64,000 nucleotides of DNA from JBCBDX01 sp039822005 (lineage in GTDB: Bacteria; Pseudomonadota; Alphaproteobacteria; Rhizobiales; Rhizobiaceae): assembly GCA_039822005.1 (NCBI GenBank), contig JBCBMZ010000001.1:62001-126000 (forward strand). The letters are read 5' to 3'. Each line of letters opens with the position of its first letter. Position 1 is the first letter of the stretch. Of this stretch, positions 26,486-34,644 are shown piece after piece. The translations under genes and the position numbers were made by a program. Below the pieces are notes generated by a model, which made no database searches, was not told the origin of the DNA, and was given only the letters and a program-made list of their open reading frames with translations.

Positions 26486-26866
26486 CTAATTTTGATCTAC
26501 CATGGCCATTAATACCAAGCGTGCGGTCGCCAGGTTTTGCGCCATGGGAATGTCATAGACGACGGCAAGCCGTGTCAGCGCTTTGACGTCAACATCGTGT
26601 GGCATCGGCGATAACGGATCGATGAGAAAGATCAGCCCGCTAATGCGTCCCTCTGCAATCATGGCACCAATTTGTTGGTCCCCGCCCAACGGCCCGCTAC
26701 GCAAGCACGTCACATCCAAGTCGGGAGCGGCCTCCCGCACGCGGGCGCCGGTCGTGCCGGTACAATAGATGGTGTAGGCGCGCAGAATGCCTTCATGCTC
26801 ACGCACGAAATCGACCATGTCATCTTTTTTCTGGTCGTGTGCAATGAGTGCCAGTGTAAGTGACAT
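26486..26866 (-). CDS. mgsA: Methylglyoxal synthase
   Basis: MgsA converts dihydroxyacetone phosphate to methylglyoxal and phosphate, a bypass of lower glycolysis used when sugar phosphates accumulate. The 126-residue protein has the family motifs LIAHDQKKDDMVDF at the N-terminus, LRSGPLGGDQQIGAMI and DPLSPMPHDVDVKALTRLA, including the catalytic Asp in GGDQQ. Its pairing with glk suggests the bypass is set together with glucose entry. It is a complete protein of normal length. Confidence 0.95.
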   Translation of the reverse strand: MSLTLALIAHDQKKDDMVDFVREHEGILRAYTIYCTGTTGARVREAAPDLDVTCLRSGPLGGDQQIGAMIAEGRISGLIFLIDPLSPMPHDVDVKALTRLAVVYDIPMAQNLATARLVLMAMVDQN

Positions 26867-26950
26867 GGTTCAGTTCAATCTTAAATCGGTTGAAATCGCC
26901 ATATGCCATTCATGTCACGGAAAAAAGACGCAACCTCGCAAAAATGGATT

Positions 26951-28003
26951 TTATTTCACCGGTCTGCGTTGTGGAACCGGCAAGTCGGCGGGAAATCCGG
27001 AGAACAATGCGGCGCGGGGCACCGGTGCGGTCGACGGACGGACGGAAGCCATCTTGGCGACCGGATCATAGTCCGCGTCAAGCGTTGCCAAGGCCTCGCT
27101 GGCGGGCTGCACGGCCTTTAGTACCCCGGTACAGGCGGGAGGAAGGTCTGTAAGCGTGGTGATGCGCCGTTTAACCGGCTTTGCGCCGGGTTTCGGTTTT
27201 TTCGGGGTCCAAGGCTCGGAGGTAAACCACCATGCCAGTGAATCGTCACATCCATTGCCCGCAGTCGGTACGGGATCCTGTTTGCGGCAGTTTGGCGAAT
27301 CCGCCGGGCATTTCATGCGGATGTGGAAATGATAATGATGCCCGTAATAGGGGCGGATTTTGATCATCCATTGATCATTGGCGGGGTTCGTGCCGTAGGC
27401 CGCGCACATGGCTTTTTTGATGCCCGGATGCACAAACAACCGCTCTACTTGCCCATAGGATGCAGCGCGCGCCAGTAGTTTGCCATGCGAAGGGGTCCAA
27501 ATGTTCGGATCTACATTGAGCGTGCCCTTTTTAAGGACGGATATGGCGCTTGTATCACGCCGCTCTTGCTGTGTGAGGCGGCGGTTTGGCATCTTAGTCA
27601 GCCAAATGTCTGCATCCAGACCGACCTGGTGAGAGGCGTGGCCGGTCAGCATCGGCCCGCCGCGCGGCTGTGAGATGTCTCCCACCAAAAGGCCCGGCCA
27701 TCCATCCTGCACCGATTCGCGCGCAAGACGCTGGACAAGGGCTATCAGATCGGGATGGCCCCAGCGCCGATTGCGTTCAAGGCGCATGGCCTGCCAGTTG
27801 GGCCCGTCCTTGGGCATCGCAACAGCACCGGAAATACATCCTTTTGAATAGAACCCGTATACGCGCGCTTCTTCTGCCGATGGCAACGTCGTGTTGCCAA
27901 AAATTTCTTTGGCCGGTGTTTGCGCGTACGTCGCGCCGGTCGCAAAACCGACGAGCATGGCCATCGCAACGAGGAACGAATTTTTCAACTGACATTTCGG
28001 CAT
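26951..28003 (-). CDS. mepA: Penicillin-insensitive murein endopeptidase (MepA-like)
   Basis: A 350-residue periplasmic peptidase of family M74 that cuts D-alanyl-meso-DAP crosslinks in peptidoglycan. A signal peptide (basic start then FLVAMAMLVGFATGATYAQ, cleavage near residue 27) is followed by the LAS-type zinc motifs: TGHASHQVGLDADIW holds the first His and Asp ligands, and HYHFHIRMKCP the later His pair. A Pro-rich C-terminal tail of about 80 residues is longer than in E. coli MepA. It is on the same strand as mgsA but 84 bases away. Confidence 0.9.
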   Translation of the reverse strand: MPKCQLKNSFLVAMAMLVGFATGATYAQTPAKEIFGNTTLPSAEEARVYGFYSKGCISGAVAMPKDGPNWQAMRLERNRRWGHPDLIALVQRLARESVQDGWPGLLVGDISQPRGGPMLTGHASHQVGLDADIWLTKMPNRRLTQQERRDTSAISVLKKGTLNVDPNIWTPSHGKLLARAASYGQVERLFVHPGIKKAMCAAYGTNPANDQWMIKIRPYYGHHYHFHIRMKCPADSPNCRKQDPVPTAGNGCDDSLAWWFTSEPWTPKKPKPGAKPVKRRITTLTDLPPACTGVLKAVQPASEALATLDADYDPVAKMASVRPSTAPVPRAALFSGFPADLPVPQRRPVK

Positions 28004-28087
28004 GGCAACATTCCCTGTGCGGATGCGTCAGTTTTACCGCGATTTGCCCTTTTTGCTCAAGAGATGAAGATGCCCGTTTTTCCGACG

Positions 28088-29890
28088 CTATTGGACCACC
28101 CGGAATATCCGAAGCGGCTTGTCACCTGTTTCAGGGATCAGTTCGAGCCAATCAAACCTCGTATGATCTTCAATGAGTTGCGCTTGAAACCCGTCTGGCT
28201 CGGCCTTGATGAAGTCGTAGGCATCAGGCCCCCAGACGCAGTCGGCAATGTGCGTAACACCTTCAGATGCGATGGCACTTCTGGCAATTTCCGGCGTTCC
28301 CGTCATCGTACGGATCTGAAACAAAATGCCCTCCACATTGCGGTGATAGGGACCGGCAATTGCTCTATGGCCGGTATGGGCCAAGATTCGAGCGCCGACA
28401 TTGGTGCTGGACAAGACAACGCCCGTGGGTTCGCTAGCCAAAACTGAGTAGAGAGTTTCATCATAGCAAAGATCGCTCTTTTTCTCCGGTTCGCCGGGTT
28501 GTGCAGCATCCGCGGCGGCCGCCACCAGTGAATTGGTGAGTGGCCCGAAAGCGTGAGCCGGAAATGACCAGAATGGTGCGAACGACGCGATGTAGAGTAT
28601 CATGGTTGTTAGCGCCACCGACAGTTTGCGCGTATCAATCGTGCGCTTTCTGGCAATGGATACGGCAATCGCCATGGGAATGAGCGAGAGGATCACAACA
28701 AATACGATCGCGCGTACCTGCCAGAAAGAAAGAACCAGGCCGACAAAGATCAGCGCCAAAAAAAGTGACGCACTGGCCCGCTCGTAACGTCTGCGCAGCG
28801 CAATGATGCAAAGGTTGATTGCAACTGCCGGGATCGCAAAATAGGCCAAGAACGTTGCTGGCTGAACGATAACCATCACAACAATCGACTGAACCTCAAT
28901 CACCTTGTCCAGCCAAAACTCCCGCATCAGCGGCGGCATTTTCGAGAAAGGGTTTTCAAGGCAGCTGGGAAAGAAATGATAGATAGCCAAAAAGCCTACT
29001 ATCCCGCCAAGAAGCATAATTGCCAGTTGCAACGGCCGTCTTGAAGACATCGCGGCCAGAAAGAGTGCACCGCCTCCGGCCAACGCCAAAGTCACTTGAA
29101 AAATCGAAAAGGAGTCGCAGGCGCCATGCGTCCATTGCGAAAGTGGTAAAAGGCCCGGAACAAGCAACACCGAGGACACGGCAAGGCCGCCGGCAAAAGC
29201 CGCCGCGTGCCGACGCGTCACGGCGTTCATGATCAACGCGAAAAAGACCCAAATTCCGATGATCGCCACGTGCGGCAGCGTTTCAATGCCGATGGCCAGC
29301 ATTAGCGCACACAGCAAACCGGCGATCGCCATACCAGACGGCGTTGCATATTTTGGGACAATGAGCACGACTGTCCAGATGAGCAAAACGATCTGTACAT
29401 TGTGATGGTCAAAGGAAGCATACCAAAACCGGTTTACGCTCCACAAAGCGCCAAATCCGGCGACCATCATCGGGAACAGCGCATCGCGGCCCCCAAATTT
29501 GAAGGCACCATAAAAAAGCCCGGCAAACGCCAGTACCGAGAGGAAAAACGGCCAGGCAATGGAAGCAAACTCCTGTCCGCCGATATAGAGCGCAAGTGCA
29601 ATAGGTGCATCGATCAGTCGGGACCAATGCATCACTGTTCCTTCTGCAAGACCAAGCCGATATTGCACCGGATCGTACCAACCTTGCCCGGCCAGCAGGT
29701 CTTTTGCCTGTACCAGACGGACGAAATCATCATTGTCGGTAAAGCCACTTGGCGAAATTTGCGACTGGACGTACTGCGCAAGCCAGAAAGTGATGGCTCC
29801 CAAAATGGCTATCAGCGCAATCAATTTCAAATTGCCACCAAGATTGGGGTTTTCGCTTTTGATTGTTTCTTCCGCGGCTAGCAAAATCAT
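28088..29890 (-). CDS. Polytopic GT-C membrane glycosyltransferase, STT3-like
   Basis: A 600-residue membrane protein, about a dozen hydrophobic segments from residue 21 to 470 and a soluble C-terminal domain of about 120 residues. The first extracytoplasmic loop has TDNDDFVRLV (51-60) and GTVMHWSRLIDAP (84-96), resembling the acidic metal-binding loop of GT-C enzymes. A DHH motif follows at 161-163 (SFDHHNVQ), like the DHH of archaeal oligosaccharyltransferases. The WWDYG motif of PglB/STT3 is absent. I infer transfer of a sugar from a polyprenyl-phosphate donor at the outer face of the membrane. The ATG at 29888-29890 is preferred over a GTG 18 codons upstream. It is divergent from the GT2 gene. 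Confidence 0.6.
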   Translation of the reverse strand: MILLAAEETIKSENPNLGGNLKLIALIAILGAITFWLAQYVQSQISPSGFTDNDDFVRLVQAKDLLAGQGWYDPVQYRLGLAEGTVMHWSRLIDAPIALALYIGGQEFASIAWPFFLSVLAFAGLFYGAFKFGGRDALFPMMVAGFGALWSVNRFWYASFDHHNVQIVLLIWTVVLIVPKYATPSGMAIAGLLCALMLAIGIETLPHVAIIGIWVFFALIMNAVTRRHAAAFAGGLAVSSVLLVPGLLPLSQWTHGACDSFSIFQVTLALAGGGALFLAAMSSRRPLQLAIMLLGGIVGFLAIYHFFPSCLENPFSKMPPLMREFWLDKVIEVQSIVVMVIVQPATFLAYFAIPAVAINLCIIALRRRYERASASLFLALIFVGLVLSFWQVRAIVFVVILSLIPMAIAVSIARKRTIDTRKLSVALTTMILYIASFAPFWSFPAHAFGPLTNSLVAAAADAAQPGEPEKKSDLCYDETLYSVLASEPTGVVLSSTNVGARILAHTGHRAIAGPYHRNVEGILFQIRTMTGTPEIARSAIASEGVTHIADCVWGPDAYDFIKAEPDGFQAQLIEDHTRFDWLELIPETGDKPLRIFRVVQ

Positions 29891-29979
29891 ATTTTTACCG
29901 TGTTTGAGTTGAAGTGGGGAAATGCAACCGAGTTTTAACTTCACCGATAAATATTAACGTGGCGACAATGTGAGTTCTC

Positions 29980-31008
29980 ATGACACTGGATTCTATCGAC
30001 ATCGCGGTCTTGCTGCCCTGCTATAACGAGGCGGCGACCATTGCGGACGTGGTAAAGGGCTTTGCAAGAGCGCTGCCTTCAGCGACGATCTATGTGTATG
30101 ACAACAATTCCACCGATAACACCTATGAGATAGCGGCATTGGCCGGTGCGCTTGCGGTACGGGAACCGCGTCAGGGTAAGGGCCATGTGGTGCGGCGTAT
30201 GTTTGCCGATATTGAAGCCGACCTTTACATCATGGCGGACGGCGATGGGACGTACGACCCGAAAGACGCGCCCAAGCTGGTTGAGAAATTGTTGCAGGAT
30301 CGATGCGACATGGTGGTCGGCACAAGAGCCGGCGTCCATGATGATGCGGGGCGGACGGGACATGCCTTTGGCAACAGGCTCTTCAACGCGATTTATCGTC
30401 AGATGTTTGGGGCTGATTTCACGGACATACTATCAGGCTACCGGGTTTTCACGCGCCGTTATGTGAAGAGCTTCCCTGCGGTGTCCGGCGGATTTGAAAT
30501 TGAAACCGAAATGTCTGTACATGCAGGCCAGCTGAGATTGCCGATCGCGGAAATTGAGTTGAACTATGGTCGTCGTCCAGAAGGATCGCACTCAAAGCTT
30601 TCAACGTTCAAGGATGGGTTCAAAATCCTCGTGATGTTTGCACGCCTGATGCAGGCAACCCAGCCGTTTCGTTTCTACGGCATCATCTCTATGTTCCTTT
30701 TTCTAGGCGCGATTTTATTCGCCATTCCGCCGGTCACCGAATATTTGACCACCGGATTGGTCAATCGCGTCCCGACCTGGATTGCAGCCGTTGGCATGTT
30801 GCTTTTGGCAACGGTGATGAGCTTCAGCGGCTTGATCTTAAATTCTGTTGCGAAAGGCCGGGCGGAACAAAAACGGCTCAGCTATCTCGCGCAGCCGCCG
30901 GTACGTGGCGAAATGCGTCCGCGTCCGGCCGGAAAAGAGCGTCGCAAGTCACCCAAAAAACAAACCATCGAGGCGCCATCGGTTGCCATGGAGGACCAGG
31001 ACGCATGA
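29980..31008 (+). CDS. GT2 glycosyltransferase, polyprenyl-phosphate glycosyltransferase-like
   Basis: A 342-residue family 2 glycosyltransferase of the DPM1/GtrB type. The N-terminal half is the nucleotide-sugar domain: LLPCYNEAATIADVVKGF (about residues 11-28), YVYDNNSTDNT, and the DGDGTYDP metal-binding motif near residue 87. The acceptor region FTDILSGYRVFTRRYVKSFP follows. Two membrane helices lie near residues 235-255 and 267-290. The usual job is to load undecaprenyl phosphate with a sugar on the cytosolic face. A basic C-terminal tail follows. Its stop overlaps the start of the methyltransferase gene by four bases. Confidence 0.85.
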   Translation: MTLDSIDIAVLLPCYNEAATIADVVKGFARALPSATIYVYDNNSTDNTYEIAALAGALAVREPRQGKGHVVRRMFADIEADLYIMADGDGTYDPKDAPKLVEKLLQDRCDMVVGTRAGVHDDAGRTGHAFGNRLFNAIYRQMFGADFTDILSGYRVFTRRYVKSFPAVSGGFEIETEMSVHAGQLRLPIAEIELNYGRRPEGSHSKLSTFKDGFKILVMFARLMQATQPFRFYGIISMFLFLGAILFAIPPVTEYLTTGLVNRVPTWIAAVGMLLLATVMSFSGLILNSVAKGRAEQKRLSYLAQPPVRGEMRPRPAGKERRKSPKKQTIEAPSVAMEDQDA

Positions 31009-31739
31009 ACCGCGAAACAACAAATTGGGTCCGATTTGCCATTGAGGAATTGGTGCCGCCCATATTGCGTGACAGTCCGCCGTTCCGCGGCGCCATGAAG
31101 ATGGCTTGGGGCAAGCACATTGATGATTTGGCCAGCTTCCGCGAACGCGCAGCTTTCCTCACCGACGAGGAGTATGAGCAACTATACCGCGACCACCCGC
31201 GCGTGCACAAAGGCACTGATAATTCCGAAGCATGTATTCAAAAAATTGCACAATCGGTTGCTGGCAAGAGCGTTGCAGATATTGGCTGCGGTACGGGCGT
31301 TTTGCTTGAGCGCGTGCGCGAACAAAACTCACAATTGGATAGAATAGCGGGCATCGACTTTGTGATTGACGATGCGGCAAAGCTCGATGGCATTGAATAT
31401 CATGCTGCTCGCATCGAGAGCCTGCCTTTTGCAGACAATGAGTTTGATACAGTTATCTGTACCCATGTCCTGGAACATGTCCTCGACTTTAAAGGGTCGC
31501 TTGCCGAGCTGAGGCGGATCTGCAAGGAAAAACTCATCGTCGTTGTCCCGCGCGAGCGCGAATACCGCTATTCGTTCAACCCGCATTTCAATTTCTTCCC
31601 CTACAAACATTCATTTTTACGGATGGCGTTTCCCATTCCGGAAAGCTATGTGTGCGAAGATATCGGACGCGATATCTTCTATTGTGAAGTGCCATCGCAG
31701 GCCGATGCGGAAAATTCGGACAAGTTGGAGAAGGTTTAA
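31005..31739 (+). CDS. Class I SAM-dependent methyltransferase
   Basis: A 244-residue methyltransferase with motif I VADIGCGTGVLLERV near residues 90-104, an AGIDFVIDDAAK strand and a THVLEHVLDF post-motif near 150. The N-terminal 85 residues are helical and unfamiliar. It overlaps the GT2 gene by four bases (ATGA) and is followed directly by GtrA, so it belongs to the same operon. Methylation of a lipid-linked sugar or of a nucleotide sugar fits the context but is inference; the real substrate is unknown. Confidence 0.8.
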   Translation: MNRETTNWVRFAIEELVPPILRDSPPFRGAMKMAWGKHIDDLASFRERAAFLTDEEYEQLYRDHPRVHKGTDNSEACIQKIAQSVAGKSVADIGCGTGVLLERVREQNSQLDRIAGIDFVIDDAAKLDGIEYHAARIESLPFADNEFDTVICTHVLEHVLDFKGSLAELRRICKEKLIVVVPREREYRYSFNPHFNFFPYKHSFLRMAFPIPESYVCEDIGRDIFYCEVPSQADAENSDKLEKV

Positions 31740-32144
31740 GTGTCAGCCCGCGTTGCCCAATCAAAAGTTGGCAAACTGTTCTCATTTGCAGTTGCGGGTG
31801 GCAGCGGGTTCGTCGTCGATATTATCGTACTACGCCTGTTAATGGATTTCACACCCATGGGGCCGTTCACCGCGCGGATCATATCGATTGCATGCGCGAT
31901 GTTTTCCAACTTCATGGTAAACCGCACTTTCACTTTCGGCGCCAGCGACAAACCGTTTTTTGAAGAAATGGCGCGCTACGCTTCGGTGGGCGCTGTAGGC
32001 GCGGGGTTGAACTATATCATTTATGCCGCGATTTTGCTGACAGTACCGGGCTTTTCTCCGGTTTTGGCCACTTTTATTGCGGTAGTAATGGTGTCGGTCT
32101 TTTCCTGGTTTGGATATTCCAAATTCGTATTCACCAAGCAGTGA
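31740..32144 (+). CDS. GtrA-family membrane protein (probable polyprenyl-phosphate sugar flippase)
   Basis: A 134-residue GtrA-family protein with four membrane helices: FSFAVAGGSGFVVDIIVLRLL, then FTARIISIACAMFSNFMVNRTFTF, then a pair at about 80-100 and 108-125. GtrA proteins are proposed to flip undecaprenyl-phosphate-linked sugars across the inner membrane. The start is GTG, directly after the methyltransferase TAA, with a GGAG site upstream inside that gene. The order GT2-methyltransferase-GtrA beside a GT-C protein matches a Gtr-type glycosylation module. Confidence 0.85.
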   Translation: MSARVAQSKVGKLFSFAVAGGSGFVVDIIVLRLLMDFTPMGPFTARIISIACAMFSNFMVNRTFTFGASDKPFFEEMARYASVGAVGAGLNYIIYAAILLTVPGFSPVLATFIAVVMVSVFSWFGYSKFVFTKQ

Positions 32145-32180
32145 TTTTGTAAGCCGCGCAATCTTACCCATATAGGCACT

Positions 32181-33296
32181 ATGTCTCGTGTCTTTTTTCA
32201 TCCGCAAAACAGCATCCATCAGCGCCATCGCGCGCTCAACAGCACACACACGACCCTCCTGACTGTCGGGTCGCTGGGATTGCTGGCTTTCACAGCTTGG
32301 GCAATCGCTGGCGCTGCCGGCATTATCTATGCGTTGTTCTTCGGCACGATTTCCCTCATGGCAGCGCGCCGGGTGACGCCGGCCATGATATTGCGCATGT
32401 ACAAGGCCAAGCCGGTCAATGCTGTAAATTGGCCGCTTGGATATGAGTTGGTCACCGAACTGGCCCGGCGCGCCCAATTGCCATCGGTGCCAAAACTCTA
32501 TGTTGTACCGTCCAACATGATGAATGCCTTCGCCGTCGGCCGTACTGACGATAGCGCGGTTGCCGTTACCGACGCGTTGGTCCGGCAATTGACCGCGCGT
32601 GAGTTGGCCGGCGTTTTAGCCCACGAAGTCACGCATATCAAAAACGAAGACATCAAGGTCATGAGCATCGCTGACATGGTCTCGCGTTTCACATCAGCAT
32701 TATCGACCATGGGCATTATCGCGATCCTTTTCAATCTGACCGGTTTTTTTGGTGTCGTTCCCTGGCTCGGCATTGCTGCCATGATCTTTGCTCCCACCAT
32801 TGGCAATCTTCTGCAGTTGGCCTTGTCGCGTACCCGAGAGTTTGATGCCGATTACGGCGCTGCTTTGCTGACTGGTGATCCCGACGGCCTGTCGTCGGCT
32901 TTGCGCAAACTGGAGGTTTGGCATCAACGCCGATTGGAAGCGATGGCATTGCCAGTTGGGCGTATCGCGCAGCCATCCATATTACGCTCACACCCGCCTG
33001 CCGACGAGCGCATCGAGCGTTTGAGCACGCTAAAGGGGTCTTTGGCCGCCCCCGCGATTGTCAGGTCAAGAAAGCCGGTAAGACGTTCCCCGGTGCCACG
33101 CGTCGGGCCCCGTTTGGGCCGCGATCTGGAAATGGCGCAACGCGAAGATTGGTTGAGCCTGTCTGAGGCTGTCACGCCCGCGCAAGCGGTCATTGCCCGC
33201 ACGCGCGGCGAATGCCTTGCGTGTGAAGAAAGCCTTGCACCACCCGACTGTGCAAAACCGCGGGTGCGGATTGTGCGCGGTGGTGTTTGGTGGTGA
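32181..33296 (+). CDS. M48 family zinc metalloprotease, HtpX-like
   Basis: A 371-residue membrane metalloprotease. Two N-terminal hydrophobic helices (about residues 24-45 and 47-63), the zinc motif HEVTH (148-152, within GVLAHEVTHIKNED), further hydrophobic helices at about 175-215, and the downstream Glu ligand in RTREFDADYGAAL near 220 give the HtpX/Ste24 layout. The C-terminal 80 residues are unusual, basic and rich in Arg and Pro, with SLSEAVTPAQAVIAR and a CLACE motif. HtpX-type proteases clear misfolded inner-membrane proteins. It converges with the oxidoreductase gene with a gap of three bases. Confidence 0.85.
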   Translation: MSRVFFHPQNSIHQRHRALNSTHTTLLTVGSLGLLAFTAWAIAGAAGIIYALFFGTISLMAARRVTPAMILRMYKAKPVNAVNWPLGYELVTELARRAQLPSVPKLYVVPSNMMNAFAVGRTDDSAVAVTDALVRQLTARELAGVLAHEVTHIKNEDIKVMSIADMVSRFTSALSTMGIIAILFNLTGFFGVVPWLGIAAMIFAPTIGNLLQLALSRTREFDADYGAALLTGDPDGLSSALRKLEVWHQRRLEAMALPVGRIAQPSILRSHPPADERIERLSTLKGSLAAPAIVRSRKPVRRSPVPRVGPRLGRDLEMAQREDWLSLSEAVTPAQAVIARTRGECLACEESLAPPDCAKPRVRIVRGGVWW

Positions 33297-33299
33297 ACG

Positions 33300-34283
33300 T
33301 CAAACCGGCGACCAGTCCCCGGATTTGCCGGAAGCATATATCGCGTCCAGAACCTTCTGGTTTTTCACCGAATCCTCAAGGCTGAAAACGGTAGCATTTC
33401 CGGAAACCGCATCAACAAATGCTTCCACTTGCAGCTGGTATTGGTCAATACCGGTGTAGCGAAATGTTTCGCCGCTGCTGTGGTTCTGGTTATGGATGCG
33501 CAACTCATCGCCTTCATAGAGATTTGAGTTGAATGGCGCGGTCAGCTCTATGAACCCTTCGGAACCATGGAAAGCGATGTGTTGGCGATTGGCCAGCTGT
33601 GTTGAAATATAAAATGTCTGCTCAAACAAACCATAATCCGCGCGAATGGAAGCGTAGCGATCCGTGCCAAATTCCGGGTCAAACTCCACCGTCGCGTGCA
33701 CGCGAAGAGGCTCGGCGCCGGTCGCAAACCGTGTGGTCACCGTAGGATAGACACCAATATCGGGAATGACACCGCCACCCAATTCCGGCACGTTGCGCAT
33801 ATTGGAGGGGTCCTTGTTGAAATAGGTAAACGCGGCATCAACTTGCCGCAGCTCACCGATCACGCCACTGGAAATCAGGGCGCGAACCTTTGCCCATTGC
33901 GGGTGATAGGTCACCATAAAGGCTTCCGATACGGTGACCCCGTTCCGGTCGCGTGCGTCAATCACCGGGGCGATATCATCGGCACGCAACGCAAGGGGTT
34001 TTTCCACCAAGACGTGCTTGCCGGCATCAGCAGCTTTGATGGCCCATTCCACGTGGGCATCCGTTGTCAGCGGAATATAAACACCGTCGATAACGTCACT
34101 GTCGAGCATGTCCTGATAACTGCCAAAAGCATGCGGCGTGTTATAGCTCGACGCCAGCTGTTGCGCCTTGGCAAGATCACGGCTGGCTATGGCAGCGATC
34201 GTCCCGTTCGATGATTTCATGATGGCCGGGTTTACGAGCTCACGCCCGATATTGGCCGTCGACATGATTCCCCAACGAAACAT
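33300..34283 (-). CDS. Gfo/Idh/MocA-family oxidoreductase
   Basis: A 327-residue NAD(P)-dependent oxidoreductase. The Rossmann start is FRWGIMSTANIGRELVNPAI, followed by the family EKPLAL motif near residue 92 (GKHVLVEKPLALRADD) and the alpha/beta substrate domain with VPELGGGVIPDIGVYP. Substrates in this family are sugars, polyols and cyclitols; this one cannot be named. The ATG at 34281-34283 has a GGAGG site. The open frame runs 84 codons further upstream, over the EF-hand gene, and is rejected. It converges with the protease gene. Confidence 0.85.
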   Translation of the reverse strand: MFRWGIMSTANIGRELVNPAIMKSSNGTIAAIASRDLAKAQQLASSYNTPHAFGSYQDMLDSDVIDGVYIPLTTDAHVEWAIKAADAGKHVLVEKPLALRADDIAPVIDARDRNGVTVSEAFMVTYHPQWAKVRALISSGVIGELRQVDAAFTYFNKDPSNMRNVPELGGGVIPDIGVYPTVTTRFATGAEPLRVHATVEFDPEFGTDRYASIRADYGLFEQTFYISTQLANRQHIAFHGSEGFIELTAPFNSNLYEGDELRIHNQNHSSGETFRYTGIDQYQLQVEAFVDAVSGNATVFSLEDSVKNQKVLDAIYASGKSGDWSPV

Positions 34284-34359
34284 CGCATCCTCCACATTTT
34301 TGGCTTGCAGATTAGTTTCACTGCGCCATGCTGCCAATAGAAAAACGTCGGGGCCGCTC

Positions 34360-34644
34360 GTGCGAAAATATATACCGTTGATTGTTGCCTCAGTACTTTT
34401 TGCTGCCACCAGCGCCTTTGCTGACCCGGTTGCAGACTTCATCGCAAGTGATCGGAACGGTGACCGATTGCTGCAACGCGACGAGTTTCGCACCTTTGTA
34501 GACCTGCGCGCCGATGCCGGGGGAAAAATGGCCAAACAGGTTCGCGCCTTTGGGGCCTATGGCCGCGCGTTTACCCGTGTTGATACCAACAACGACGGCA
34601 CTGTCAGCGGCGATGAACTGCGCGCTTTGCCAGACGAAAACTAG
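34360..34644 (+). CDS. Small exported EF-hand protein
   Basis: A 94-residue protein starting at GTG (34360-34362). It has a signal peptide (about 20 residues, IPLIVASVLFAATSAFA, cleavage after AFA) and two EF-hand-like loops, DRNGDRLLQRDEF and DTNNDGTVSGDEL. The second loop is canonical; in the first, Arg and Leu fill places usually taken by Gly and Ile/Val. Calcium binding in the periplasm is likely; the partner is unknown. Start choice is uncertain, since the frame is open upstream and the ribosome-binding site is weak. Its stop overlaps the nadV stop as CTAG. Confidence 0.65.
   Translation: MRKYIPLIVASVLFAATSAFADPVADFIASDRNGDRLLQRDEFRTFVDLRADAGGKMAKQVRAFGAYGRAFTRVDTNNDGTVSGDELRALPDEN

Noticed and set aside
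25417..26586. 389-codon open frame opposite glk
   Set aside because: Antisense shadow of a well-supported gene; composition and low similarity to any protein pattern indicate chance from high-GC codon use.
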